Assembly (NCBI GenBank): GCA_052035295.1
Contig: JBPOHS010000005.1
Location: 79,862-143,861 of the forward strand
DNA from: HdN1 sp052035295
GTDB lineage: Bacteria > Pseudomonadota > Gammaproteobacteria > Pseudomonadales > Ketobacteraceae
Length of the DNA: 64,000 nucleotides
Direction: 5' to 3'
Positions 7,517-16,088 of this stretch are shown here, in pieces. Made by a program: the position numbers and the translations under genes. How positions within the stretch are numbered: the first letter of the stretch is position 1; each line of letters begins with the position of its first letter. The notes beneath the pieces were generated by a model. That model saw only the letters and a program-made list of their open reading frames with translations, had not been told where the DNA came from and searched no databases.

Positions 7517-9997
7517 ATGACAAAGTGGTCCGCATCCGACGACCCGAATGCCGGCAAAGAAGCCGAAAAATATGAAAATCCAGTCCCCAGTCGGGACTTT
7601 ATCCTGGAGCTGCTGGGTAAACGCGGCATCCCCCTCTCTCATCGCCAGATCTGCGCCGAATTCAATATTTTCGACGATGAACGCATCGAAGCCCTGCGCC
7701 GCCGTCTGCGCGCCATGGAGCGCGATGGCCAGCTCATGCGCAACCGCCGCGAGGCCTATGGCGTCACCAACAAGCTCGACCTGATCGTTGGCACCATTAT
7801 CGGTCACCGCGACGGGTTTGGCTTCCTGAAACCTGACCAGGGTGGCGAAGACCTGTATCTCAGCTCCCGCCAGATGCGTTGCGGTTTTGATGGTGACAAG
7901 GCGCTGGTGCGCATCTCGGGTGTTGACCCGCGCGGCCGCCAGGAAGCCACCATCGTAGAAGTCCTGGAGCACAACACCCGGCAGCTGGTGGGACGCTATC
8001 ACGTTGAAAATGGCGTGGGCTTTCTTTCACCCGAAAGTCGCCGTGTTTGTCAGGACATCGTGATTCCGCCCGGGCAGGCCGGCGACGCGCGTGACGGCCA
8101 GCTGGTGGTGGTAGAAATTACCGATCAGCCGTCCTATCGCGCTCCCGCGCAAGGCCGGGTCACCGAAGTGCTGGGCGATCATTTGGCGCCAGGCATGGAA
8201 ATCGAGGTCGCCATCCGCAATTACGATATTCCGCACGAGTGGCCTGAAGCCGTGTTGGCGGCGGCCGATCGTTTTTCGCAGCAGTTGCAGCCGCACGATC
8301 TGGTAGGACGCATCGATCTGCGCCATTTGCCGCTCTGCACCATTGATGGTGAAGATGCCAAGGACTTTGATGACGCCATTTTCTGTGAGCGCAAAAAGCG
8401 CGGCGGTTGGCGATTGATCGTTGCGATTGCCGACGTGTCGCATTATGTCCGCCCCGGCGACGCACTGGATGTCGAAGCCCAGAAGCGTGGCAACTCGGTG
8501 TATTTCCCCGAGCATGTGGTGCCCATGTTGCCCGAGGTGCTTTCCAACGGACTGTGTTCGCTGAATCCTCACGTGGATCGTCTTGCGCTGGTGTGCGACA
8601 TGAGTATCAGTGCAGCCGGTGTGGTCTCGCGTTACAAGTTCTACGACGCTGTCTTCTGCTCGCAGGCGCGACTGACCTACACCAAGGTGGGTGCATTATT
8701 GCAAACGCCTGAATCGGACATGGCAGGGCAGGTGCGTCAGCAATATCCGAAAGTGGTGAACATGCTGCATGACATGTACGACCTCTTTCATGCGTTGCGC
8801 GCCCAACGCGAAGAGCGTGGTGCCATCGATTTTGACACGGTGGAAACCCGCATTGTGTTCGGTCAGGATCGCAAGATCGAAAAAATCCAGCCTACCGTGC
8901 GCAACGATGCTCACCGCCTCATCGAAGAAGCCATGCTCAGCGCCAACGTCTGCGCCGCACGCTTGCTGCAAAAACACGGCTTGGTCGGCACCTACCGTGT
9001 GCACGAAGGGCCGAAAGAAGAAAAGCTGCAGAACCTGCGTCTTTTCCTGCGTGAAATGGGCGTTGATTTCACCGCCAAAGCCAAGGTGACGCCTGCCGAT
9101 TATCAGGCGGCGCTGGCACAAGTGGCAGGGCGACCGGACGCAGAGCTGATACAAACCGTTATGCTCCGTTCCATGAATCAGGCGACCTACACGCCCGAGA
9201 ACGTCGGCCACTTTGGTCTGGCGTATCCTGCCTACACCCACTTTACCTCGCCAATTCGACGCTACCCGGATTTGCTGGTACATCGGGCGATTCGCTCACT
9301 GATACGTTCGCGCCGCGAGTCCTCGCATGTCGAGCGTGCACCGGATACGCCCATTCAATCACCCGCTGATTTCCCGTACATGCCGCAGCACATGCTGGAA
9401 TTGTCGGAGCATTGCTCGGTCACCGAGCGCCGCGCCGATGAGGCTACCCGTGATGTCGTGTCGTGGCTGAAATGCGAGTACATGGTCGACAAGGAAGGCC
9501 AGACGTTCCCGGGTATCATTACTGCCGTTACCAATTTCGGATTGTTCGTTGCGCTCGACGATATTTTTGTCGAAGGTCTGGTGCACGTCAGTTCACTCAA
9601 CAGCGATTACTACCATTTTGACGCGGTGCGTCATCGTCTGGCAGGTGAACGCACCGGCATGATTTTTGGCTTGGGCGACAAGGTCACCGTGCAGGTCATG
9701 CGGGTGAATCTTGATGATCGCAAGATCGATTTCGAGCTGGTGGAAGGTGGTCGTCGTCAGCGTTGGTCGAAGAAATCCGACAGTGTCAAAGGTGGCAAAT
9801 CGGAGGCTGGCAAGGCGCAGAAGGGCAAGGGTGGTGATGTCGCCGGTAAATCCGGCAAGCCCGGCAGCAAACCTGGCGCGAAACCCGGCGGCAAGAAACC
9901 GCGCAAGGGTAAAATCGACAAACGCGCCAAGCCTGCGAATATCAAACCGCTGAAGGCTGATGGCAAGCCCGGCAAGGCGAAAAAACGCAGACGGTAG
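7517..9997 (+). CDS. rnr: Ribonuclease R
   Basis: An 826-residue 3'-5' exoribonuclease of the RNase II/R family that degrades structured RNA. Domain order is typical: an N-terminal winged-helix region (about 20-85), cold-shock/OB domains (about 90-235), the RNB catalytic domain (about 265-600) with its Asp cluster in GEDAKDFDDA (278-287), an S1 domain (about 650-735, PGIITAVTNFGLFV), and a long Lys/Gly-rich tail (740-826) as in other RNase R proteins. The tail is distinctive for its many GK and KPG units. It is followed by rlmB, the usual neighbour, after 140 bases containing a large inverted repeat. Confidence 0.97.
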   Translation: MTKWSASDDPNAGKEAEKYENPVPSRDFILELLGKRGIPLSHRQICAEFNIFDDERIEALRRRLRAMERDGQLMRNRREAYGVTNKLDLIVGTIIGHRDGFGFLKPDQGGEDLYLSSRQMRCGFDGDKALVRISGVDPRGRQEATIVEVLEHNTRQLVGRYHVENGVGFLSPESRRVCQDIVIPPGQAGDARDGQLVVVEITDQPSYRAPAQGRVTEVLGDHLAPGMEIEVAIRNYDIPHEWPEAVLAAADRFSQQLQPHDLVGRIDLRHLPLCTIDGEDAKDFDDAIFCERKKRGGWRLIVAIADVSHYVRPGDALDVEAQKRGNSVYFPEHVVPMLPEVLSNGLCSLNPHVDRLALVCDMSISAAGVVSRYKFYDAVFCSQARLTYTKVGALLQTPESDMAGQVRQQYPKVVNMLHDMYDLFHALRAQREERGAIDFDTVETRIVFGQDRKIEKIQPTVRNDAHRLIEEAMLSANVCAARLLQKHGLVGTYRVHEGPKEEKLQNLRLFLREMGVDFTAKAKVTPADYQAALAQVAGRPDAELIQTVMLRSMNQATYTPENVGHFGLAYPAYTHFTSPIRRYPDLLVHRAIRSLIRSRRESSHVERAPDTPIQSPADFPYMPQHMLELSEHCSVTERRADEATRDVVSWLKCEYMVDKEGQTFPGIITAVTNFGLFVALDDIFVEGLVHVSSLNSDYYHFDAVRHRLAGERTGMIFGLGDKVTVQVMRVNLDDRKIDFELVEGGRRQRWSKKSDSVKGGKSEAGKAQKGKGGDVAGKSGKPGSKPGAKPGGKKPRKGKIDKRAKPANIKPLKADGKPGKAKKRRR

Positions 9998-10000
9998 GAC

Positions 10001-10065
10001 TAACCCGGGCCTCAATAATTTCTTTGGCCACGATTCTCAAGCAGAATTTATTGAGGCCGGGGTTA
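10001..10065. repeat. Large inverted repeat between rnr and rlmB
   Basis: Two 18-nt arms (10001-10018 and 10048-10065) are complementary with one mismatch: TAACCCGGGCCTCAATAA against its reverse complement. They enclose a 29-nt loop and begin three bases after the rnr stop. No T-run follows, so it is not a classic terminator; it could be an mRNA-stabilising or processing hairpin, or a small dispersed repeat. Confidence 0.75.
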
Positions 10066-10137
10066 ATGCGTTTCCAGCGGTGATGCGCCGCCCATCACCG
10101 TCACCGTTAATATTCTCTTTTCAGGAACAGCTATCCG

Positions 10138-10884
10138 ATGTCCAAGCAAGACTGGCTTTACGGTATCCACAGTGTAACCGCCATTTTGGAGCGCCACCCC
10201 GAACGTGTGCTCGAAATCTTTGTGCAGGATAACCGTGAAGACGATCGTGTTAACGGCGTCATCAAACTGGCGCAGCGTATCGGCCTGCGTCCGCAATTCG
10301 TTCCGAAAAAAACGCTCGATCATCAGCTCGAAGAGGGCGCAGTGCATCAGGGGATAGCCATTCGTTATCGTCCTGCGGCGCCGCAAAACGAAGCAGATTT
10401 GAAACAGATTATTGAAAATGCCGGCAACAAGGCGTTTCTGCTGTTCCTGGATGGCGTCACCGATCCGCATAATCTCGGCGCGTGTTTGCGCAGCGCCGAA
10501 GCGGCTGGCGTGCATGCGGTGATCACGACCCGGGATAAATCGGCCGGATTGAGTCCAGCTGTGCGCAAAGTGGCGGTGGGCGCAGCGGAGACGATTCCGT
10601 TCGTGCAAGTGACCAACCTTGCGCGTACGTTGGAAATGGTGCGCGAACTGGGGGTGTGGGTGTATGGCACCGCCTTGACGCCTGCGGCAAAGAGTTTGTA
10701 CGACATGGATTTGCGCGGCAATATCGGCCTCGTCATGGGCGCTGAAGGCACCGGCTTGCGGCGTCTTACGCAGGAATGCTGCGATGGGCTGATGTATATT
10801 CCCATGGTCGGTACGGTGCAGAGCTTGAACGTGTCGGTGGCTACCGGTGTTTGCCTGTTCGAGGCATTGCGCCAGCGTTCGTGA
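10138..10884 (+). CDS. rlmB: 23S rRNA (guanosine-2'-O-)-methyltransferase
   Basis: A 248-residue SPOUT-family (TrmH/SpoU class) methyltransferase that modifies G2251 of 23S rRNA in E. coli. It has the N-terminal substrate-binding domain (HSVTAILERHP) and the knotted SAM-binding domain: motif 1 NLGACLRSAEAAG, motif 2 GLVMGAEGTGL, and motif 3 IPMVGTVQSLNVSVA with the expected Asn and Ser. Length equals the family norm. The start ATG 10138 follows a CAGGAACAG stretch. It pairs with rnr as in many gammaproteobacteria. Confidence 0.97.
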   Translation: MSKQDWLYGIHSVTAILERHPERVLEIFVQDNREDDRVNGVIKLAQRIGLRPQFVPKKTLDHQLEEGAVHQGIAIRYRPAAPQNEADLKQIIENAGNKAFLLFLDGVTDPHNLGACLRSAEAAGVHAVITTRDKSAGLSPAVRKVAVGAAETIPFVQVTNLARTLEMVRELGVWVYGTALTPAAKSLYDMDLRGNIGLVMGAEGTGLRRLTQECCDGLMYIPMVGTVQSLNVSVATGVCLFEALRQRS

Positions 10885-10939
10885 CCGCCAGACAGGCGCT
10901 TGCCCCTTGCCCCGTTTCGACAGGGCGCCCTCCCGGGCC

Positions 10940-10971
10940 GTGCATCAGAGCGTAATGAAGGCCTGATGCAC
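10940..10971 (+). terminator. Possible terminator after rlmB
   Basis: A perfect 9-bp inverted repeat, GTGCATCAG (10940-10948) and CTGATGCAC (10963-10971), is followed by a pyrimidine-rich stretch (TCCTTCCTCTCTTG) rather than a clean T-run. It lies about 55 bases downstream of rlmB and ahead of the sigma-factor promoter region, so termination is plausible but weakly supported. Confidence 0.4.
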
Positions 10972-11075
10972 TCCTTCCTCTCTTGTTTCCTCAATCACTT
11001 GTCTGTCCGATGACACGATGCGGCTTCGTCAGGGCTGCTTTGGCGTGTCCGGTTGTGCCGGGGTTCGGTGGCTTT

Positions 11076-11180
11076 TGTCTAGATAAAAGCTAGACATGTT
11101 CGGATTGCATGCCTTTTTTGTCTAGATTATGGGCTATCTTGTCTATGTATGTGGCTGTTTAAGCTCATTTGAGGTAGACA
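11076..11180 (+). promoter_or_regulatory. Cluster of TGTCTAG sites upstream of sigma factor
   Basis: The hexamer TGTCTA or its complement occurs five times in 105 bases: TGTCTAG 11076-11082, inverted CTAGACA 11090-11096 (a perfect 7-bp palindrome with a 7-bp spacer), TGTCTAG 11119-11125, TGTCTA 11140-11145, and TAGACA 11175-11180, which runs into the start region. This is the layout expected for a MerR/LitR-type operator, and a MerR gene is the second gene of the operon, so autoregulation is likely. Confidence 0.65.
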
Positions 11181-11181
11181 T

Positions 11182-12480
11182 ATGTTCACTTGGCAGTCGT
11201 CGCCTTTCGTGGCGCCAGAAGAGGATGAATCCGGCTTCCGTGGGCCCGAATTGGATCTGTCCGTCACAGTATCAGGCGATGATGCGTTGCTATGGTCCGA
11301 GGCGTTCCTGGGTGACGCAGACGCAACTCCAGCGGCCAACAGTGACGATTTTTCCCGCCATGATGTGCTCTCGGCGGCTCAGGAAGTGGCTTTGGCGCGC
11401 GAGCTGCAAACGGCGTTTGCCGGGTTGCAGGCAGCACTGGTGGCGATGCCCGAACAGGTGGAGCAGCTTATTCAGCACGTTGTCGAAGAGCGTTGGAGTG
11501 GAAGCGAAAAATTGTCAAACAGTGATGCGGTTCGCTGCGACAGCATCGTTACCTTGCACGACCATTGGCGTGTTCTGGTCCACTTGTCCGGGCGCGATGC
11601 AGGGATGAGTGCCCGCGCAGACGCCGTTTATCTTGAGCTGCTGCATTCGCTCCAGTGCTTTCCTCTCACCCGCGACTGGCTGCTGGCATTGGCGGAATCG
11701 TCCTTGAAACAGCAGACGGGGTCGTCAAGGCAGGGGCATCCTCTAGCCACCCGGTTACACCATTTGTATCGGCTGCGTGACGAGTTCATCACCCGCAACA
11801 TTCGTTTGGTCTATTTTATTGCCCGGCGTCATCTGGATAAGGGCATGGATCTTGAGGACATGGTGCAGGAGGGCGTGCTGGGTTTGTTCCGGGCGACACT
11901 GAAATACGATGCGGATGCAGGCACGCGTTTTTCCACCTATGCCTATTGGTGGATTTTGCAGGCGATCCGGCAGGCGATCAGTCGACAGCGTTCACTGATC
12001 CGCTTTCCCAATAACGTTAACCTTCAGGTGAATCGTTTGCATGCCTTTCGTCAACGCTTCTGGTTTCAGCATGGCCGCTGGCCGGACCAAGTCGAAATCC
12101 AGCGCAATACCGGGCTGTCGGCAGCGAGTGTCCGTGATTTGCTGGGGCTTTCCAATCTGTGTGTTTCAGCGGACAGTCCGCTGCGTGAGGATGATGAGCG
12201 ATGCCTGCTGGATGAGCTCACGGAAAGTGAGGCGTTGCCACCACCGGATGTCGAATGCGAGCGCTCGGAGCGCGCCCTGCTGATTGAGCGTTATCTTGCC
12301 GTGCTCGCTCCACGGGAAGCGACTGTGCTTCGGCTCAAATATGGTATCGGCCATGACCGGTCCTATACCTTGCATGAGATCGCGCCGGTCATTGGTGTCA
12401 GTGGTGAGCGTGTTCGCCAATTGGAAAAGATCGCGCTGGAAAAAATCCGTCAATACGCCGGGGAGGCGTCCTGCTTGTGA
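11182..12480 (+). CDS. RNA polymerase sigma-70 family factor (alternative, RpoD/RpoS-like)
   Basis: A 432-residue sigma-70 protein of group 2/3 type. Region 2 is clear (about 200-275: NIRLVYFIARRHLDKGMDLEDMVQEG, then FSTYAYWWILQAIRQAI), followed by region 3 and region 4 with the terminal helix-turn-helix (YTLHEIAPVIGVSGERVRQLE, about 395-415). The N-terminal 190 residues are acidic and poorly conserved, unlike RpoD region 1.1. It is preceded by a cluster of TGTCTAG sites and overlaps the downstream MerR gene (GTGA), so the two are co-translated. Such sigma/MerR pairs are known in light- or stress-responsive regulons (LitR/CarH type); which signal applies here is not visible. Confidence 0.85.
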   Translation: MFTWQSSPFVAPEEDESGFRGPELDLSVTVSGDDALLWSEAFLGDADATPAANSDDFSRHDVLSAAQEVALARELQTAFAGLQAALVAMPEQVEQLIQHVVEERWSGSEKLSNSDAVRCDSIVTLHDHWRVLVHLSGRDAGMSARADAVYLELLHSLQCFPLTRDWLLALAESSLKQQTGSSRQGHPLATRLHHLYRLRDEFITRNIRLVYFIARRHLDKGMDLEDMVQEGVLGLFRATLKYDADAGTRFSTYAYWWILQAIRQAISRQRSLIRFPNNVNLQVNRLHAFRQRFWFQHGRWPDQVEIQRNTGLSAASVRDLLGLSNLCVSADSPLREDDERCLLDELTESEALPPPDVECERSERALLIERYLAVLAPREATVLRLKYGIGHDRSYTLHEIAPVIGVSGERVRQLEKIALEKIRQYAGEASCL

Positions 12481-13436
12481 AAACTTACAATATTGGTGCC
12501 GTTGCACGGCTGACTGGCATTACCGTCCATAATCTCCGTATCTGGGAAAAACGTCATAACGCGGTAGCTACAGTGCGAACTGCGGGCGGTCGTCGTGTCT
12601 ATGACGAAACGGCAGTGGAGCGTCTGGTGTTGCTCAAGGGCTGCGTTGATCACGGGGCTTCCATCAGCCATATCGCGGGGCTTCCCGTCGACGAACTCAA
12701 GCGCACCCTGGCAGCATTGACCGCCGGGGCGTCGCTCGAAGCGCGTACGCCACAGGAGCGGCTCTGTCTGGTGGGCAGTTATGCCAATCAGGTCGTGGGT
12801 CCGAAAGAAGCAGAATCCCTGGGGTTTTCGCAAGTGGAGCGACACAGCGCGCTGTCTCAGTTACGCTATGAATTCAGTGGGCATCCCGTGCATGTGTTGT
12901 TGGTCGATGAACCGGCCATTTCCGAAGAATCCTGTCAAGCCATCATCCAGGCCGCCCGTATTACCGCCGCCCCTCAGGTGCACGTCATTTATCGTTATGC
13001 CCGTCAGCGCGACCTTTTGCGCTTGCGCGCGCATGGCTATCAGTTGTGGAACGCGCCAGTCGATCGGGATTCGCTTTTGATATCAGTGGGCAAGGCGCTG
13101 CAAGGTAACCTTGCCACCACAAAAACGGCGCATGCCGACAAGCCTGCCGCCAGACGTTTCAGTGACGAGCAATTGGCGGGATTATCGCGGCTGGCCTCAC
13201 GGGTGGAATGTGAGTGCCCCCGCCATCTTTCCGAGTTGATTATCGCCCTGTGCTCGTTCGAGACGTACAGTAATCACTGCGAAAATCGCAGTACCGAAGA
13301 TGCGGCACTGCATTTGGCGATTTATCGCACCACTGGCAAGGCGCGTGCGATCATGGAGGAAATGCTGGCCACCGTTTTGAAGCAGGAGGGTATTGATATC
13401 GATGCCTTGCCCGGGTTGACCCAGGCTGTCGCTTGA
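12477..13436 (+). CDS. MerR-family regulator with non-canonical sensor domain
   Basis: A 319-residue regulator starting at GTG 12477 that overlaps the sigma-factor stop. The N-terminus is a MerR winged helix (about 3-70: YNIGAVARLTGITVHNLRIWEKR, then TAGGRRVYDE), with the W-E-K-R feature of the LitR/CarH branch. The C-terminal region resembles the helical plus Rossmann organisation of B12 sensors (HVLLVDEP, then HVIYRY), but no D-x-H-x-x-G cobalamin motif is seen. A last helical part contains CECPRHLSELI and FETYSNHCEN, with conserved-looking Cys/His residues. It probably controls its own operon through the TGTCTAG sites. Ligand unknown. Confidence 0.75.
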   Translation: MKTYNIGAVARLTGITVHNLRIWEKRHNAVATVRTAGGRRVYDETAVERLVLLKGCVDHGASISHIAGLPVDELKRTLAALTAGASLEARTPQERLCLVGSYANQVVGPKEAESLGFSQVERHSALSQLRYEFSGHPVHVLLVDEPAISEESCQAIIQAARITAAPQVHVIYRYARQRDLLRLRAHGYQLWNAPVDRDSLLISVGKALQGNLATTKTAHADKPAARRFSDEQLAGLSRLASRVECECPRHLSELIIALCSFETYSNHCENRSTEDAALHLAIYRTTGKARAIMEEMLATVLKQEGIDIDALPGLTQAVA

Positions 13437-13491
13437 ATATCGGGAGGCCGTGGGTGTGCCGGAAATCGGTAAAACTGCCAAGGTCCTCGCG

Positions 13492-13518
13492 TTGACACTG
13501 CATCGGTCACTCTATAAT
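13492..13518 (+). promoter_or_regulatory. Putative sigma-70 promoter of the mag operon
   Basis: Perfect consensus hexamers TTGACA (13492-13497) and TATAAT (13513-13518) lie 15 bp apart, shorter than the ideal 17, about 40 bases upstream of the magA start. An AAGGA ribosome site follows at 13546-13550. Confidence 0.65.
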
Positions 13519-13556
13519 CTCGGCAGCATTTTCCTCGCGTCGCTAAAGGATCAGCC

Positions 13557-14375
13557 ATGCGCCGCCCGTCATGCGTTTTTGGTCTCATATGTCTGGTGCT
13601 TGCGTCTTTTCCTGTCCTGGCGGAAACGCGCTCTGTTGAGCCTAATGCCTCTCCTGCGCTGAATGCTCCTGCTGGCGGCTGGCGGTATGATGGGCTGCTG
13701 CAACAGGATGGTGACGCGCGCGTCGCCTATCCTACGCCGCCAATAGACCGCGGTGCCCAGCGCAAACGCCTCATGATTGAAGGCCGCCTCAAGCCGCTGA
13801 ACGATCTGCGCAAGCCTCACACTTTGGCGGTCAACGGCAATCCGCTTCCCCTCTACACGGATGCGGAAGGGCGTTTCGCCCGTCCTTATGCGTTTGGTGC
13901 CGGCTCCAACAGCGTGGCTCTCATCACCACGGAAGGCGAGCGTCGCCAACTGCAATTTTACGAAGCCAACCACCTCAAGACGCCAGCGCGTATACGTGTG
14001 GTCGTGGGATGGGATGATCCCAATGCTGAAATCGACATGCATGTCCTGACGCCGGACGGTCAACATGCCTTTTGGGCGGATCCGGTCATGAACAACGGGG
14101 GCGGTCTCGATACCGACAGTGTCGATGGGCCGGGTCCGGAAATGTTCACCATGGCCGAGCCTGTGCGTGGCACTTATTTCATTTATGTGAATTATTGGGG
14201 CAATCTGGGCAGCGGCGGTTACAACTTCAATGACCGTTCCAACCGCAAATCGGTCGTTACCACGCAGGTCAATCTGATATTCAACGAAAATACCGTCAAC
14301 GAAAAGCGTGAGACGTTCGTCGTGCCGTTGCGCACCATTGGCGACCTCGTGCTGGTGAAGTCATTCCGTTACTGA
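13557..14375 (+). CDS. magA: DUF2135 (YfaP-like) secreted protein, MagA-type
   Basis: A 272-residue periplasmic protein with a Sec signal peptide (cleavage near residue 22, PVLAE). The C-terminal half carries the DUF2135 signature: V-V-V-G-W-D-D-P-N-A-E-I-D-M-H-V, a TPDG turn, then GGGLDTDSVDGPGPEMF and Y-F-I-Y-V-N-Y. It is first in a six-gene operon whose order matches P. aeruginosa magA-magF (PA4492-PA4487), where MagA was reported in an inner-membrane complex with the macroglobulin MagD. It is a paralogue of the last gene of the operon, so two DUF2135 proteins bracket the system. The symbol rests on gene order plus family. Confidence 0.85.
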   Translation: MRRPSCVFGLICLVLASFPVLAETRSVEPNASPALNAPAGGWRYDGLLQQDGDARVAYPTPPIDRGAQRKRLMIEGRLKPLNDLRKPHTLAVNGNPLPLYTDAEGRFARPYAFGAGSNSVALITTEGERRQLQFYEANHLKTPARIRVVVGWDDPNAEIDMHVLTPDGQHAFWADPVMNNGGGLDTDSVDGPGPEMFTMAEPVRGTYFIYVNYWGNLGSGGYNFNDRSNRKSVVTTQVNLIFNENTVNEKRETFVVPLRTIGDLVLVKSFRY

Positions 14376-14402
14376 TGAAACATGGGATCAGGTAAATTGC
14401 AC

Positions 14403-16088
14403 ATGAGCGATCGTTCTTCTGTTACTCCCGCGAAAAAGCGCTGGTGGCTGGCGTTGGCGCTGCTTGTGCCCGTCGGTGCTGCCGGTTATTTCGGTTGGCA
14501 TTCCTGGCAGAAATCCCATGCCCGCGATTATGCAATACATAGCGATTTGCAGCTGGATCTGCAGCATCCCGACGCACTGATCGAAAGCGCATCCCTGGCG
14601 GCATTACCGCGTGAGTTGCTTGAAATTCCGGTTCTCCGCGATGTGTTGACAGAGGATTTCGTTTTCTACTACGAGCAGAACCCGGATCGGTTGGGTTTGT
14701 CTGGCAGCCTGAGACGCATCGTTTACGAGCATGAATTGAAGGTACAGGACAATTTGGTCAATGCCTTGCTGGACGAGCCGGCAACGGTGGCCTTGTGGCG
14801 TGGCAACAAGGGCAAGTTGGCGCATGCGGTCGTGCTGATCCGTCAGAGCGGCTTGGCCTCGATGCTGACGTCGCTCGCCAAGGCGGCACTCAATGACACG
14901 CAGCTGGGCGTGGCAGCGGTGCTGAATGTCGATGCCGATGACGTGACGGTATACCGGTTACGCTACGCGCCGAACAAAACGCTGTTGTTTGCTGCGGTAA
15001 ATGATCAAATGCTGTTGCTCAGTGATGCCGGCATGTTGCTTGAAGGCGGCTACGATTCGGCCAAGCAGGCACGCGATGAAACCGAAACCCTCGAAGCATT
15101 GCTCGAAGATGATTCCCTGTGGCGAGAAACGTTTGGTTTGGGCAAAACCGCGTCCCGTCATCGTTTGACCGTTGGTGCGGACTATCTGGCGATGGGGTAC
15201 CGGGCCTTCTTTCCGGCGCTGGCAGGCTTCTCTCTGGAAAAGGATGCGAGTGGTTGGCACAGCCAGCTGGCCTATGATCCGGTGGAAAACGAACAAAGCC
15301 TCGATTACGCATCGGTGTGGCGCGGTATGCCCATGGGTGCCAGTGCATGCGTGGCGCTGCCGGTGTCGTCCGAACTGCCGCGCCAGATACTCAAGCGTCT
15401 GGGGGCAACGCCTGAGCAGATGCAGCCCATTGCCGAGCAAATGCAGGGGCCGGTCGGGCTGTGCTGGTATCCGGAATCCCGGCTCTACACGCCCTTGGTC
15501 GTAACGCGTATCCAGGGTGGCGATTCGGATGCACTCGACAAGGCCGTCGCCCCGTTGTTTGAAAAAATGGTAGGCAGCTTCGAAGCCAACTACAGCGAGG
15601 ATCGTTTTCCGGTGGTAACGCAAACCACGGACAACGGCCAGCGCTGGAGCCGTACCGTGGGTTCCAATTTCGGGCAATATTCAGCTGAACAAATGATGGA
15701 TCCCAATCAACTGGCCTCGACCGGCTTCTTTAATGTCACGCTCGTGCGCAAGGGTGACATGCTGATGTTTTCCCTGGATGACAAATTGGTGACACAAGCG
15801 GTTGCCGCGCTCGACAAGCGTTATCCTCCCCTGGCCGACACGTTGCCGGCGAAGCACAGTGTGCCGCTCTATGTCGCCCCCGAAAAGCTTGCGCCGTTAT
15901 TGCAGACAGAAGCGTTGTCGAGTTTGCCGACCCGTCTGGAACCCGTATTTCGCAATGCGGCGGAAACCCACTTGTTGCCCAAACTCGACGCGCTGTCACG
16001 CTATGGCAAAGTAGCTGTCACCCTGCCTGCGGACACGGTGCCAGATGAAAGATGGCAGTGGCTTCCCATCAACTGGAAAACCTTGTGA
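14403..16088 (+). CDS. magB: DUF2138 (YfaA-like) membrane-anchored periplasmic protein, MagB-type
   Basis: A 561-residue protein with one N-terminal transmembrane anchor (about residues 14-32, preceded by Lys-Lys-Arg) and a large periplasmic domain. Size, topology and operon position match DUF2138/YfaA and MagB, which co-purified with MagD in P. aeruginosa. I chose ATG 14403, preceded by an AGG site; an in-frame ATG at 14382 has no ribosome site. It begins 28 bases after magA and its last codons overlap the magC start (GTGA). No catalytic motif was recognised; a scaffold role is inferred. Confidence 0.8.
   Translation: MSDRSSVTPAKKRWWLALALLVPVGAAGYFGWHSWQKSHARDYAIHSDLQLDLQHPDALIESASLAALPRELLEIPVLRDVLTEDFVFYYEQNPDRLGLSGSLRRIVYEHELKVQDNLVNALLDEPATVALWRGNKGKLAHAVVLIRQSGLASMLTSLAKAALNDTQLGVAAVLNVDADDVTVYRLRYAPNKTLLFAAVNDQMLLLSDAGMLLEGGYDSAKQARDETETLEALLEDDSLWRETFGLGKTASRHRLTVGADYLAMGYRAFFPALAGFSLEKDASGWHSQLAYDPVENEQSLDYASVWRGMPMGASACVALPVSSELPRQILKRLGATPEQMQPIAEQMQGPVGLCWYPESRLYTPLVVTRIQGGDSDALDKAVAPLFEKMVGSFEANYSEDRFPVVTQTTDNGQRWSRTVGSNFGQYSAEQMMDPNQLASTGFFNVTLVRKGDMLMFSLDDKLVTQAVAALDKRYPPLADTLPAKHSVPLYVAPEKLAPLLQTEALSSLPTRLEPVFRNAAETHLLPKLDALSRYGKVAVTLPADTVPDERWQWLPINWKTL

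Noticed and set aside
11076..11096. The CTAG-rich palindrome as a phage attachment site.
   Set aside because: No integrase gene or tRNA end is nearby, and repeated copies in a promoter fit operators better.
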